DNA of 64,000 bases from UBA2821 sp902763335 (GTDB lineage Bacteria; Bacillota; Clostridia; Lachnospirales; Lachnospiraceae), in the NCBI GenBank assembly GCA_052066835.1, contig JBQHRJ010000006.1. One strand, 5' to 3'. The notes beneath the pieces were generated by a model, which ran no database searches, was not told the DNA's origin, and saw nothing but the letters and a program-made list of their open reading frames with translations. Made by a program: the position numbers and the translations under genes. Shown piece after piece: positions 52,646 to 62,178 of the stretch (position 1 is its first letter; each line of letters starts with the position of its first letter).

Positions 52646-52816
52646 AGTATGATACGGGGAGTTGCCGAGAACACTGAAAAGGATATATTGAATTATGTGT
52701 TTTTTTCAGTGGTTTCGGAGGTGATTCAGATTTACGTTTGTGCTGCACCGTGAATTTGTGTTCCGTATATACTTTGTTGATTGAAAAAGAATGGCAGCAC
52801 AGAAATGAGGAGAAAA

Positions 52817-54901
52817 ATGTACAAGACTTATTCTATGGAACTTGCAGGCAGGACACTGAGAGTAGATGTCGGAAGAGTAGGTGCACAGGCAAATGGAACA
52901 GCATTTATGCATTATGGCGATACAGTAGTACTTTCTACTGCTACAGCATCAGATAAACCGAGGGACGGTGTTGACTTCTTCCCGTTAAGTGTTGAATATG
53001 AGGAAAAATTATATTCGGTAGGAAAGATACCGGGTGGATTTAATAAAAGAGAAGGTAAGGCATCTGAGAATGCAGTACTTACTTCACGAGTTATAGACAG
53101 ACCTATGCGTCCGCTTTTTCCGAAGGATTTCAGAAATGATGTTACTCTGAACAATATGGTAATGTCTGTTGATCCTGAGTGCCGTCCTGAGCTTGTTGCA
53201 ATGCTCGGTTCTGCGATAGCAACATGTATATCAGACATTCCTTTTGACGGACCATGTGCAATGACACAGATGGGAATGATAGATGGAGAATTTATTGTCA
53301 ATCCTTCACAGAAACAGTGGGATGACGGAGACTTAAAGCTTACTGTTGCATCTACAAAGCAGAAGGTTATCATGATCGAGGCAGGGGCAAACGAGATTCC
53401 TAATGACAAAATGCTTGAGGCAATATACAAGTGTCATGATATCAACCAGACTATAATTGAATTTATAGAGAAGATAGTATCAGAAGTAGGAAAAGAGAAA
53501 TTTGAATACGAAAGCTGTGCAATTCCTGAGGAAATGTTTGCAGCAATGAAAGAGATAGTTTCGCCTGAGGAAATGGAAGAAGCTGTATTTACTGACGTAA
53601 AACAGGTCAGAGAAGAAAATATAAAGAACATTACCGAAAAATTTGAGGAAGCTTTTGCAGAGAATGAAGAGTGGCTTCCGCTTATAGGTGAGGCAGTATA
53701 CCAGTATCAGAAAAAGACTGTAAGAAAGATGATATTGAAAGACCACAAGCGTCCTGACGGAAGAGATATCAAACAGATAAGACCGCTTGCAGCAGAGGTT
53801 GATATCATCCCTAGAGTACACGGTTCTGCAATGTTCACAAGAGGACAGACACAGATATGTACTGTAACAACTCTTGCACCATTATCTGAGATTCAGAAGA
53901 TAGACGGACTTGATGAGAATGTTGTAAGTAAGAGATATATGCATCATTATAACTTCCCTTCGTATTCAGTTGGTGAGACAAAAGTTTCAAGAGGACCGGG
54001 AAGACGTGAAATCGGACATGGAGCTTTGGCAGAGAGAGCACTTGTTCCTGTTATTCCTAGTGAGGAAGAGTTCCCATATGCTATCCGTACAGTTTCAGAA
54101 ACATTCGAGTCAAACGGTTCAACATCGCAGGCTTCTATATGTGCTTCTACAATGTCACTTATGGCAGCAGGTGTACCTATTAAGAAACCGGTAGCCGGAA
54201 TATCATGTGGTCTTGTTACAGGTGAGACAGATGATGATTATATTGTTCTTACAGATATTCAGGGCCTTGAGGATTTCTTCGGAGATATGGACTTTAAGGT
54301 AGCAGGTACACATGACGGAATAACTGCAATCCAGATGGATATCAAGATTCATGGTCTTACAAGACCTATAGTTGAAGAGGCTATACAGAGAACTTTCGAG
54401 GCAAGAGAGTATATTCTTGATGAGATTATGAAACCATGTATCGCAGAGCCTAGAAAAGAAGTAGGTGAGTTTGCACCTAAGATTGTCCAGATAAAGATTG
54501 ATCCTTCTAAGATAGGTGATGTTGTCGGACAGAAGGGTAAAGTTATAAATGCTATTATCGAGCAGACAGGCGTTAAGATTGACATAACTGATGAAGGTGC
54601 TGTATCTGTATGCGGACAGGATAAGGATAAGATTGCGGAAGCAGTTAAGATGATACAGATTATAGTTACTGACTTTGAAGAAGGTCAGGTTTTTGAAGGA
54701 AAAGTAGTAAGTATAAAAGAATTCGGTGCATTTATCGAATTTGCTCCGGGAAAAGAAGGAATGGTTCACATTTCAAAGATTTCCAAAGAGAGAATAAACA
54801 GAGTTGAGGATGTGCTTACACTTGGTGATACAGTTAAGGTTGTTTGCCTTGGTAAAGATAAGATGGGCAGAATAAGTTTTAGCATGAAAGATGTAAAATA
54901 A
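52817..54901 (+). CDS. pnp: Polyribonucleotide nucleotidyltransferase (PNPase)
   Basis: 694 residues from the ATG at 52817 (GAGGAG four bases upstream); an ATG at 52781 is in frame without a site. Two RNase PH domains are seen (start MELAGRTLRVDVGRVGAQAN, and RPDGRDIKQIRPL then GSAMFTRGQTQ), with the phosphate site FESNGSTSQASICAST. C-terminal KH (IGDVVGQKGKVINAIIEQTG) and S1 (VVSIKEFGAFIEFAPGKEGM) domains bind RNA. It degrades RNA 3'-5' with phosphate in the RNA decay machinery. Confidence 0.98.
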   Translation: MYKTYSMELAGRTLRVDVGRVGAQANGTAFMHYGDTVVLSTATASDKPRDGVDFFPLSVEYEEKLYSVGKIPGGFNKREGKASENAVLTSRVIDRPMRPLFPKDFRNDVTLNNMVMSVDPECRPELVAMLGSAIATCISDIPFDGPCAMTQMGMIDGEFIVNPSQKQWDDGDLKLTVASTKQKVIMIEAGANEIPNDKMLEAIYKCHDINQTIIEFIEKIVSEVGKEKFEYESCAIPEEMFAAMKEIVSPEEMEEAVFTDVKQVREENIKNITEKFEEAFAENEEWLPLIGEAVYQYQKKTVRKMILKDHKRPDGRDIKQIRPLAAEVDIIPRVHGSAMFTRGQTQICTVTTLAPLSEIQKIDGLDENVVSKRYMHHYNFPSYSVGETKVSRGPGRREIGHGALAERALVPVIPSEEEFPYAIRTVSETFESNGSTSQASICASTMSLMAAGVPIKKPVAGISCGLVTGETDDDYIVLTDIQGLEDFFGDMDFKVAGTHDGITAIQMDIKIHGLTRPIVEEAIQRTFEAREYILDEIMKPCIAEPRKEVGEFAPKIVQIKIDPSKIGDVVGQKGKVINAIIEQTGVKIDITDEGAVSVCGQDKDKIAEAVKMIQIIVTDFEEGQVFEGKVVSIKEFGAFIEFAPGKEGMVHISKISKERINRVEDVLTLGDTVKVVCLGKDKMGRISFSMKDVK

Positions 54902-54927
54902 TATCGGAGTTAAATATGAAGATTAGG

Positions 54928-54963
54928 AGCTCTGGCGTCATATAGCAGGCGCCGGGGCTTTTA
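54928..54963 (+). terminator. Rho-independent terminator after pnp
   Basis: A 12-bp stem (AGCTCTGGCGTC with GGCGCCGGGGCT, several G-U pairs) with an eight-base loop, followed by TTTT. Confidence 0.75.
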
Positions 54964-55002
54964 AATATTAAATATTAAAGATTAAAGAGAGGAAAATGAA
55001 AA

Positions 55003-56283
55003 ATGACAGGAAAAAGAAAACCAGAAACAATATGCGTTCAGGCAGGATGGGAGCCAAAAAAAGGTGAGCCGAGGGTATTGCCTATATATCAGAGTACCAC
55101 ATTTAAATATGAGACAAGTGACCAGATGGGAAGACTGTTTGATTTAGAGGATGCAGGATATTTTTACACAAGACTTCAGAATCCTACAAATGATGCGGTG
55201 GCAGCTAAAATTGCCGAACTTGAGGGCGGAGTAGGAGCCATGCTTACATCATCAGGGCAGGCAGCAAATTTTTATGCTGTATTTAACATATGTGAGGCAG
55301 GAGACCACATTGTAAGTTTTGCACCTATATATGGTGGAACATTCAATTTGTTTGCGGTTACGATGAAAAAGCTTGGTATAGATGTAACATTTATAGATCC
55401 GGATGCATCTGACGAAGAGATAAATGCAGCATTTAAACCAAATACCAAAGCCTTATTTGCTGAAACAATATCAAATCCGTCGCTTGTAGTGCTTGATATA
55501 GAGAAATTTGCATGTATAGCCCACAGCCACGGAGTACCTCTTATAGTAGATAATACATTTGCAACACCTATTAACTGCAGACCTTTTGAGTGGGGAGCAG
55601 ATATAGTTACACATTCTACGACCAAATATATGGACGGACATGCAATGGCTGTCGGCGGATGTGTTGTTGACAGTGGAAATTTTGACTGGGAAAAATATGG
55701 TGATAAATTCCACGGACTCACACAGCCTGATGAGTCATATCATGGAATAGTATATACACAGAAGTTTGGAAAACTTGCATATATCACAAAGGCTACAGTA
55801 CAGCTTATGAGAGACTTAGGTTCAATACAGTCACCACAGAATGCGTTCCTTCTTAATGTGGGACTTGAAACACTTCATTTAAGAGTGGCGAGACACTGTG
55901 AAAATGCACAGAAGGTAGCAGAGTATCTTAATAATAATGATGAGGTTTCATGGGTTAATTATTGTGGCCTTGAAGATAATAAGTATCATAAGCTTGCCGG
56001 GAAATATATGCCAAATGGAAGCTGTGGCGTTATATCATTCGGATTAAAGGGTGGAAGAGACAGAGCAATAAGATTTATGGACAATCTTAAGCTTGCAGCT
56101 ATAGTTACACATGTGGCAGATGCCAGAACATCGGTGCTTCATCCGGCAAGTCATACACACAGACAGCTTACGGAAGAGCAGCTTATAGAGGCGGGAGTTC
56201 AGCCTGACCTTATCAGATTATCAGTAGGTATAGAAAATGTTGATGATATCATAGCAGACATAGAGCAGGCATTAAAAGCTTAA
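55003..56283 (+). CDS. metY: O-acetylhomoserine sulfhydrylase / aminocarboxypropyltransferase
   Basis: 426 residues, the longer type of the Cys/Met-metabolism PLP family that is characteristic of MetY. TICVQAGWEPKKGEPRVLPI, YQSTTFKYE and YFYTRLQNPTNDAVAAKIAE match the N-terminus; VDNTFATPINCRPFEWGADI holds the Asp, and THSTTKYMDGHAMAVGG the Schiff-base Lys. It joins O-acetylhomoserine with sulfide to give homocysteine. It is alone in its transcript, with hisA 28 bp downstream. No T-box or S-box fits in the 40-base gap after the pnp terminator. Confidence 0.92.
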   Translation: MTGKRKPETICVQAGWEPKKGEPRVLPIYQSTTFKYETSDQMGRLFDLEDAGYFYTRLQNPTNDAVAAKIAELEGGVGAMLTSSGQAANFYAVFNICEAGDHIVSFAPIYGGTFNLFAVTMKKLGIDVTFIDPDASDEEINAAFKPNTKALFAETISNPSLVVLDIEKFACIAHSHGVPLIVDNTFATPINCRPFEWGADIVTHSTTKYMDGHAMAVGGCVVDSGNFDWEKYGDKFHGLTQPDESYHGIVYTQKFGKLAYITKATVQLMRDLGSIQSPQNAFLLNVGLETLHLRVARHCENAQKVAEYLNNNDEVSWVNYCGLEDNKYHKLAGKYMPNGSCGVISFGLKGGRDRAIRFMDNLKLAAIVTHVADARTSVLHPASHTHRQLTEEQLIEAGVQPDLIRLSVGIENVDDIIADIEQALKA

Positions 56284-56311
56284 TAATAAATATTAGAATG
56301 GAGATAGAATA

Positions 56312-57094
56312 ATGAAGTTCAGACCGTGTATAGATATACATAATGGCAAAGTTAAACAGATAGTTGGTTCAAGTCTCAAGGATGAGAATGATAAAGCTGT
56401 GGAGAATTACGTGTCGGAGAAGGACAGTTCGTATTATGCACAAATGTATAAAAGGGATGGACTTACGGGAGGACATATAATAAGGCTTAATTCATCCGGC
56501 TCCGATTACTTTGAGGCTACCAAAAGGGCAGCGGTAATGGCACTCGGAACCTATTACAAAGGCATGCAGATAGGCGGGGGAATAAATGCCGACAATGCAA
56601 AATTCTTTTTAGAAAACGGTGCATCGCATGTAATAGTGACTTCATATGTTTTTAAAAACGGAAAAATAGACTATGAAAATCTCAGCAATATCAGCAATAC
56701 TGTAGGGAAGAACAATCTTGTACTGGATTTAAGCTGCAGGAAGAAGGATAACAAATATTATATTGTTACAGACAGATGGCAGAATTTTACGGAAGTATAT
56801 ATAACGGATAAAGTACTTGACGAACTTGCGGGATATTGTGATGAATTTCTGATTCATGCTGTGGATGTAGAGGGAAAGGCGTCCGGAATAGAAAAAGGAC
56901 TGGCAGAGACTCTGGGAGGATGGAATGGCATACCTGTCACATATGCCGGCGGAATATCAAGCTTTGAGGATATAAGTGAGCTTGAAAAGTACGGAAATGG
57001 AAAACTTGATTTTACTATTGGAAGTGCGTTGGACATATTTGGCGGTGAAATGGCATATAATGATATTGTATCGAGATATGGAAACAGAATTTAG
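56312..57094 (+). CDS. hisA: HisA of the eukaryotic (HIS6-like) type
   Basis: 260 residues. The start FRPCIDIHNGKVKQIVGSSL and the long insert GHIIRLNSSGSDYFEATKRA match the fungal/plant HIS6 form of phosphoribosylformimino-AICAR-phosphate isomerase rather than the common ~240-residue bacterial HisA. The (beta/alpha)8 motifs include the catalytic Asp in CIDI, GMQIGGGI for phosphate binding and LIHAVDVEGKASGIE with the second catalytic Asp. It performs the Amadori rearrangement of step 4 in histidine synthesis. No other his gene is in the window, so it is an orphan next to metY; horizontal acquisition is plausible. GGAG lies upstream of the ATG. Confidence 0.85.
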   Translation: MKFRPCIDIHNGKVKQIVGSSLKDENDKAVENYVSEKDSSYYAQMYKRDGLTGGHIIRLNSSGSDYFEATKRAAVMALGTYYKGMQIGGGINADNAKFFLENGASHVIVTSYVFKNGKIDYENLSNISNTVGKNNLVLDLSCRKKDNKYYIVTDRWQNFTEVYITDKVLDELAGYCDEFLIHAVDVEGKASGIEKGLAETLGGWNGIPVTYAGGISSFEDISELEKYGNGKLDFTIGSALDIFGGEMAYNDIVSRYGNRI

Positions 57095-57237
57095 TCCGGA
57101 CGATGACATTTTTGAGAAGAATGTGCAAAATTAACAAATGATGGTGCTAAAAGTGCAAAAAATTATCTATAAATTTTTGCACTTTTTCCATTCTTTGGGA
57201 AAAAAGCACAAAAAAATGAGAAGTTTTTTAAAATATG

Positions 57238-57266
57238 TTGCAAAAATTGTTTAAATGTGCTATTAT
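57238..57266 (+). promoter_or_regulatory. Promoter of the maltose-type operon
   Basis: TTGCAA (57238-57243) and TATTAT (57261-57266) with a 17-bp spacer; start near 57273. An imperfect hairpin just upstream (TGCACTTTTTCC and GGGAAAAAAGCA, about 57175-57210) lies between hisA and this promoter. Confidence 0.6.
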
Positions 57267-57279
57267 CAGTACATGGTTA

Positions 57280-57295
57280 TTGGAAACGTTACCGA
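57280..57295 (+). promoter_or_regulatory. cre/LacI-type operator in the leader of the maltose operon
   Basis: TTGGAAACGTTACCGA fits the LacI/CcpA half-palindrome pattern with a central CG (TGGAAAC-GTTACC). It overlaps about +8 to +23, a typical repression position. Either CcpA or the LacI-family regulator encoded at 62175 could bind it. Confidence 0.6.
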
Positions 57296-57349
57296 AGGTA
57301 ATGCGGATGACCCAAAAATAAATTCATTAAAGAAGGAGAGGTACGATTA

Positions 57350-58732
57350 ATGAAGAAGAAATTATTAAGTTTAACACTTTGCGTTGCTATGGCAGCAACA
57401 GTATTTGCAGGCTGTGGTTCTGATAGCAAGGACACAAAGAAAGACAGCGGAAGCGATAAGAAACAGGAAAGCAACAAGGGAGACAGCTCAGAAGGATCTG
57501 TATACTTCCTTAACTTCAAACCTGAAGCAGAAGAAGCTTTCAACGAGATAGCTGAGAAGTTCACAGAAGAAGAAGGAATTTCTTGTAAGGTAGTTACAGC
57601 AGCTAACAACCAGTATGAGTCAACATTAAAGGCTGAGATGGCTAAGTCTGATGCTCCTACAGCTTTCATTATCAATGGACCTGTCGGATACAACTCATGG
57701 AAAGATTATTGTGCTGATATGTCTGACACAGAGCTTTACAGCAACCTTGTAGACAAGAACGGTACAGTAAGCACAGATGAAGGCGTATTCGGTGTTCCTA
57801 TGGCAACAGAGTATTATGGCCTTATCTGCAACAAGACAATCTTTGCTGATTACTTCGCATTAGACGGAATTGCTGATACAGGATGCAAATCTATCGAAGA
57901 CATCAACAACTTCGAGAAACTTTCAGCAGTTGTAAAAGATATGGACAAACACAAAGATGACCTTGGAATTTCAGGTGTATTCTCAGAGCCAGCACTTAAC
58001 TCTGATAACAACTGGAGAATCCAGACACATCTTGCAAATGTACCTATCTACTATGAGTACAAAGCTGATGGTGTATCTGACAAAGATGAACTTGATTTCA
58101 CATATGCAGATAACTACAAGAATATCTTAGACTTATATCTTGACTATGCTACAGTTTCACGTGAAGCAGCTTCAAGCGGAAGCGTTGACGAGGCAATGGC
58201 TGAGTTCGCACTTGGCGAGTGTGCTATCGTTCAGAACGGTAACTGGGGATGGGGACAGATATCTGGTACAGACGGATGTACTGTAAAAGCAGATGATGTT
58301 TACTTCATGCCAATTTACACAGGTGTAGAAGGTGAAGAGTCACAGGGTCTTTGTGCAGGAACAGAGAACTTCCTTGCATACAATGCAAAAGCATCTGACG
58401 CTGACAGAGAAGCTACAGATAAGTTCTTCACATGGTTATATACAAGTGATACAGGAAAAGCTTATGTTAAAGATGATTTAGGATTCATCTCTCCATTCGA
58501 GGGAGCAGATACTCCTGATGATCCACTTGTAAAACAGGGTCTTGCAGATTCTGCTAACAGTGAAACAACAACAGTTACATGGAACTTTACAACATTCCCT
58601 GGACAGGCTTGGAAGAATGCTTTAGGTGAGGATCTCTTAAAGTATGCTGAAGGTTCATTAGACTGGGATACAGTTATTAAGAACGCTAAAGAGCAGTGGG
58701 CTTCTGAGAAAGCTTCAGCTTCAGCAGAATAA
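57350..58732 (+). CDS. Maltose/maltodextrin-type ABC transporter substrate-binding lipoprotein
   Basis: 460 residues. A lipoprotein signal with lipobox FAGC places the lipidated Cys at 22, followed by a Ser/Lys/Asp linker. The family 1 solute-binding fold is seen in FNEIAEKFTEEEG, TAFIINGPVGYNSWKDY and GVPMATEYYGLICNKTIF; Trp-rich positions near NGNWGWGQ suggest a sugar site. It captures oligosaccharide outside the cell for the permeases encoded downstream. Two hairpins after its stop probably raise its level above that of the permeases. Confidence 0.88.
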   Translation: MKKKLLSLTLCVAMAATVFAGCGSDSKDTKKDSGSDKKQESNKGDSSEGSVYFLNFKPEAEEAFNEIAEKFTEEEGISCKVVTAANNQYESTLKAEMAKSDAPTAFIINGPVGYNSWKDYCADMSDTELYSNLVDKNGTVSTDEGVFGVPMATEYYGLICNKTIFADYFALDGIADTGCKSIEDINNFEKLSAVVKDMDKHKDDLGISGVFSEPALNSDNNWRIQTHLANVPIYYEYKADGVSDKDELDFTYADNYKNILDLYLDYATVSREAASSGSVDEAMAEFALGECAIVQNGNWGWGQISGTDGCTVKADDVYFMPIYTGVEGEESQGLCAGTENFLAYNAKASDADREATDKFFTWLYTSDTGKAYVKDDLGFISPFEGADTPDDPLVKQGLADSANSETTTVTWNFTTFPGQAWKNALGEDLLKYAEGSLDWDTVIKNAKEQWASEKASASAE

Positions 58733-58763
58733 AATATCTGATGTTATTTTAACTCGATATACC

Positions 58764-58790
58764 GTATTCCCTGCGTTATGCAGGGAATAC
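58764..58790 (+). promoter_or_regulatory. Perfect stem-loop after the binding-protein gene
   Basis: GTATTCCCTGC-gttat-GCAGGGAATAC, an 11-bp perfect hairpin without a T-run. This is the place where binding-protein mRNAs are stabilised in many ABC operons. Confidence 0.65.
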
Positions 58791-58798
58791 TAAAAAAC

Positions 58799-58836
58799 AA
58801 GTGAGTGCGGTTTTTAACTTTGCTCACTTTTTTTTT
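58799..58836 (+). terminator. Partial terminator between binding protein and permease genes
   Basis: AAGTGAG and CTCACTT with a 17-base loop, followed by nine T. The long loop suggests incomplete termination. The permease gene starts 39 bp later without a clear promoter. Confidence 0.7.
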
Positions 58837-58874
58837 CAGAACTTGACATGCTATTTATTAAAATGAGGTGAACT

Positions 58875-59735
58875 ATGAATACAAAGTCTTACAGGAAATA
58901 TTTTCCTATATTTGTTCTGCCGACATTGTTAGCATTTACATTGGCTTTTATAGCACCATTTATAATGGGATTATATCTGTCATTCTGCAAATTTAAAACG
59001 GTTAAGGATGCTACATGGGTTGGATTTACAAATTATATTAAAATTTTTACAGCAAAAGATGCAACATTTGTTGACACATTACTTAGAACAACTAAGTTTA
59101 CAATATTAGGTGTAATCATAATAAATGTTGGTGCATTTTTACTTGCATATTTTTTAACAAAAAAATTACCGGGAACAAATGTATTCCGTACTATATTCTT
59201 TATGCCTAACCTTATCGGCGGTATTGTATTAGGATATATCTGGAAAGAAATTCTCGATACTTTCTGCCAGAAGTTTTTAGGACACGTTTTTGGATACAGT
59301 GGAGCTAATTACGGATTCTGGGGGCTGCTCATTGTAATGAGCTGGCAGCTTATGGGATACATGATGATTATTTACATTGCTGGAATACAGAATATACCGG
59401 AAGATGTACTTGAAGCAGCAAGAATTGACGGGGCAAAACCTATTCAGATTTTAGGAAAGATAACTTTACCGTTAGTTATGCCTTCAATAACAATATGTAT
59501 GTTCCTTTCAATATCTAACTTATTTAAATTATATGATCAGAACTACGCTTTAAACGGATTTTCAACTAAAACCAATCTTGTAGCAATGGATATATATGAT
59601 ACATTTTACAATCATTCAGTAGATGAGTTTGCAGAAGGAACAGGTCAGGCAAAAGCAGTAATATTCTTCCTGCTTGTAGCCGTAATAACATTTTTACAGC
59701 TTAGATTAACAAGAAGCAAGGAGGTTGAACAGTAA
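58875..59735 (+). CDS. Maltose-type ABC transporter permease, MalF family
   Basis: 286 residues with six membrane helices. The EAA loop reads EDVLEAARIDGAKPIQILGK then ITLPLVMPS, the surface that docks onto the ATPase. Shorter than E. coli MalF (no large periplasmic loop), as usual in Firmicutes. GAGGTGA precedes the ATG. Its stop overlaps the next start by one base. Confidence 0.9.
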   Translation: MNTKSYRKYFPIFVLPTLLAFTLAFIAPFIMGLYLSFCKFKTVKDATWVGFTNYIKIFTAKDATFVDTLLRTTKFTILGVIIINVGAFLLAYFLTKKLPGTNVFRTIFFMPNLIGGIVLGYIWKEILDTFCQKFLGHVFGYSGANYGFWGLLIVMSWQLMGYMMIIYIAGIQNIPEDVLEAARIDGAKPIQILGKITLPLVMPSITICMFLSISNLFKLYDQNYALNGFSTKTNLVAMDIYDTFYNHSVDEFAEGTGQAKAVIFFLLVAVITFLQLRLTRSKEVEQ

Positions 59736-60673
59736 TGAGCGATATTAATCAGAATGAAATAGATGAATTAGCCAAAAGCGTTAATGCCACAACTGCAAAA
59801 CCTCAGAAGGAAGTAAATCCTAAGAGTGCAAAGCTTATGGCAACAATATCGACAGTAGTGACATTTTGCATTATGGTTGTATTGTCAATAGCATGGCTTA
59901 CACCTATATTCCTTATTGTTATGAACTCATTTAAAAAGAAACTTGCCATCAGAGAAGGTAAGGGAATGGCATTTGAGTTACTTACAAAGGATTCTTTCAC
60001 AGGATGGAGCAACTATGTAGAAGGTGCTGAAAAAGTAGGAATGCGTTCAGCAATTATCAATTCAGTACTTATTACAGTATTTGCGGTAATATGCCTTGTA
60101 CTGCTTACATCTATGGCAGCTTGGTTTATAACAAGAGTAAAGACAAAATATACAACAGTTATATATTTCTTATTCGTATTTTCAATGGTTGTACCATTCC
60201 AGATGGTTATGTATACAATGTCAAGTATTGCAAATATGTTACATCTTAACAGTGTTCCGGGCCTGATAGTCCTATATGTAGGTTTTGGAGCGGGAATGTG
60301 TGTATTCATGTTTAGTGGATTTGTTAAGGCGATACCTTTCGATGTAGAAGAAGCAGCCATGATTGATGGATGTACACCTTTACAGACATTTTTCAGAATA
60401 GTTTTACCTATGCTTAAACCTACATGTATAACAATAGCTATTCTTGAGACAATGTGGATTTGGAACGATTATCTGTTACCAAAACTTATACTTCCTACAG
60501 AAGTTAAGACTATTCCTATAGCAATTGATGCATGTACAGGTTCACATGGTGTTAAGAACCTTGGATGGCTCATGGCTATGTTGGTTATAGCGATTGTTCC
60601 TATCATTGTATTTTATTTATTATGCCAGAAGCATATTATAAAGGGCGTTGCTGCCGGAGCAGTTAAAGGTTAA
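59735..60673 (+). CDS. Maltose-type ABC transporter permease, MalG family
   Basis: 312 residues, six membrane helices after an N-terminal cytoplasmic tail of about 30. EAA loop: PFDVEEAAMIDGCTPLQTFF then RIVLPMLKPT. It completes the heterodimeric channel. No ATPase (MalK/MsmX) gene follows, so a shared multitask ATPase encoded elsewhere must energise the system. Confidence 0.9.
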   Translation: MSDINQNEIDELAKSVNATTAKPQKEVNPKSAKLMATISTVVTFCIMVVLSIAWLTPIFLIVMNSFKKKLAIREGKGMAFELLTKDSFTGWSNYVEGAEKVGMRSAIINSVLITVFAVICLVLLTSMAAWFITRVKTKYTTVIYFLFVFSMVVPFQMVMYTMSSIANMLHLNSVPGLIVLYVGFGAGMCVFMFSGFVKAIPFDVEEAAMIDGCTPLQTFFRIVLPMLKPTCITIAILETMWIWNDYLLPKLILPTEVKTIPIAIDACTGSHGVKNLGWLMAMLVIAIVPIIVFYLLCQKHIIKGVAAGAVKG

Positions 60674-60690
60674 GAAGAGGATGTGATTCG

Positions 60691-62178
60691 ATGAGAAGAA
60701 GTGGTATATTATTACCTATATCAAGTCTGCCGTCTGAGTATGGTATTGGCTGTTTCTCAAAGGATGCATATGAATTTGTTGATGGGCTCAGTGAAGCCCA
60801 TCAACATTTTTGGCAGATATTACCTTTGGGACAGACAAGTTTTGGAGATTCTCCATATCAGTCGTTTTCGACATTTGCAGGTAATCCTTATTTTATAGAT
60901 TTGGAAAAACTTATAGAAGAAGGGCTGCTTACAAAAGAAGAATGTGATGAGTGCGATTTTGGCGATGATGACAGAACAGTTGATTATGGAAAAATTTATG
61001 AAGAGCGATACGATTTATTATGGTGTGCGTTCGAGAGAAGTAATATAGAAGAAAATGATGAATTCAAGAAATTTGTAAAAGATAACGAAGACTGGCTTCC
61101 TGATTATGCATTATATATGGCCATAAAAGATTCATTTGAAGGCGTTGCATGGACAGAGTGGGAAGAAGACATCAGATTACGAAAGAAAGAAGCTCTTGAT
61201 GAATACAGAGAAGAGTTAGAAGATGATATACTATTTTATGAGTTCTTGCAGTTCAAATTTGTAGAGCAGTGGATGAAATTGAAGAAATATGCCAACGATA
61301 AAGGAATAGAAATTATTGGAGATATTCCTATATATGTTGCATTTGACAGTGCTGACTGCTGGTCAGACACAAAACTTTTCCAGTTTAACAGCGACAATGT
61401 TCCGATTGCTGTTGCAGGATGCCCTCCGGATGCCTTTGCAGCGGACGGTCAGCTTTGGGGAAATCCTTTATATGACTGGGATTATCATAAGAAAACAGGA
61501 TACGAGTGGTGGATAAGACGTGTACAATACAGCTTCAGGCTCTATGATGTAGTCAGAATTGACCATTTCAGAGGCTTTGATGAGTATTATTCAATACCGT
61601 ATGGAGATAAAACAGCGAAAAACGGAAAATGGGAAAAGGGTCCGGGAATAGATTTGTTTAAATCTATCGAAGATAAACTTGGCAAACTTAATATAATTGC
61701 AGAGGATCTAGGATACCTTACCGATACCGTTGAAAAACTTGTTAAGGATACCGGATATCCGGGCATGAAACTTATACAGTTTGCATTTGATTCAAGAGAG
61801 CAGAGTAATTATCTCCCACACACATACGAGAAGAATACCATTGTTTACACAGGAACACATGATAATGATACACTTGTCGGATGGTATGACAGCATAAGCG
61901 AAGAGGACAGAGAGTATGCTCTTGAGTATATGAACAACAGAAGGACACCAAAGGATAAAATTTATCTCGATTTTGTAAAAATGGCTATGGCAAGCGTTTC
62001 TGATACGGCAATTATACCTTTGCAGGATTATCTCGGACTTGGAAGTGAGGCAAGGATAAATACTCCTTCGACATTAGGTGGCAACTGGACATGGAGAATG
62101 TTGCCGGGAGAACTTGATGAGAAAACGATTGGTCTTATTTCCAAAATGACAAAAGTATATGAAAGAGATAATGCATGA
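60691..62178 (+). CDS. malQ: 4-alpha-glucanotransferase (amylomaltase)
   Basis: 495 residues, the normal GH77 length. SGILLPISSLPSEYGIGCF, FWQILPLGQTSFGDSPYQSF, GDIPIYVAFDSADCW, VVRIDHFRGFDEYY (catalytic Asp nucleophile) and IAEDLGYLT (catalytic Glu), then YTGTHDNDTLVGWY. It transfers glucan chains between maltodextrins and frees glucose, processing sugars brought in by the adjacent transporter. It overlaps lacI-type gene 62175 by 4 bp. Confidence 0.96.
   Translation: MRRSGILLPISSLPSEYGIGCFSKDAYEFVDGLSEAHQHFWQILPLGQTSFGDSPYQSFSTFAGNPYFIDLEKLIEEGLLTKEECDECDFGDDDRTVDYGKIYEERYDLLWCAFERSNIEENDEFKKFVKDNEDWLPDYALYMAIKDSFEGVAWTEWEEDIRLRKKEALDEYREELEDDILFYEFLQFKFVEQWMKLKKYANDKGIEIIGDIPIYVAFDSADCWSDTKLFQFNSDNVPIAVAGCPPDAFAADGQLWGNPLYDWDYHKKTGYEWWIRRVQYSFRLYDVVRIDHFRGFDEYYSIPYGDKTAKNGKWEKGPGIDLFKSIEDKLGKLNIIAEDLGYLTDTVEKLVKDTGYPGMKLIQFAFDSREQSNYLPHTYEKNTIVYTGTHDNDTLVGWYDSISEEDREYALEYMNNRRTPKDKIYLDFVKMAMASVSDTAIIPLQDYLGLGSEARINTPSTLGGNWTWRMLPGELDEKTIGLISKMTKVYERDNA

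Noticed and set aside
54203..54769. 188-codon antisense frame opposite pnp
   Set aside because: The plus strand encodes conserved PNPase domains; the antisense frame is a by-product of codon bias.
54964..55002. S-box or T-box riboswitch before metY
   Set aside because: Only about 40 bases separate the pnp terminator from the start codon, too few for either riboswitch.
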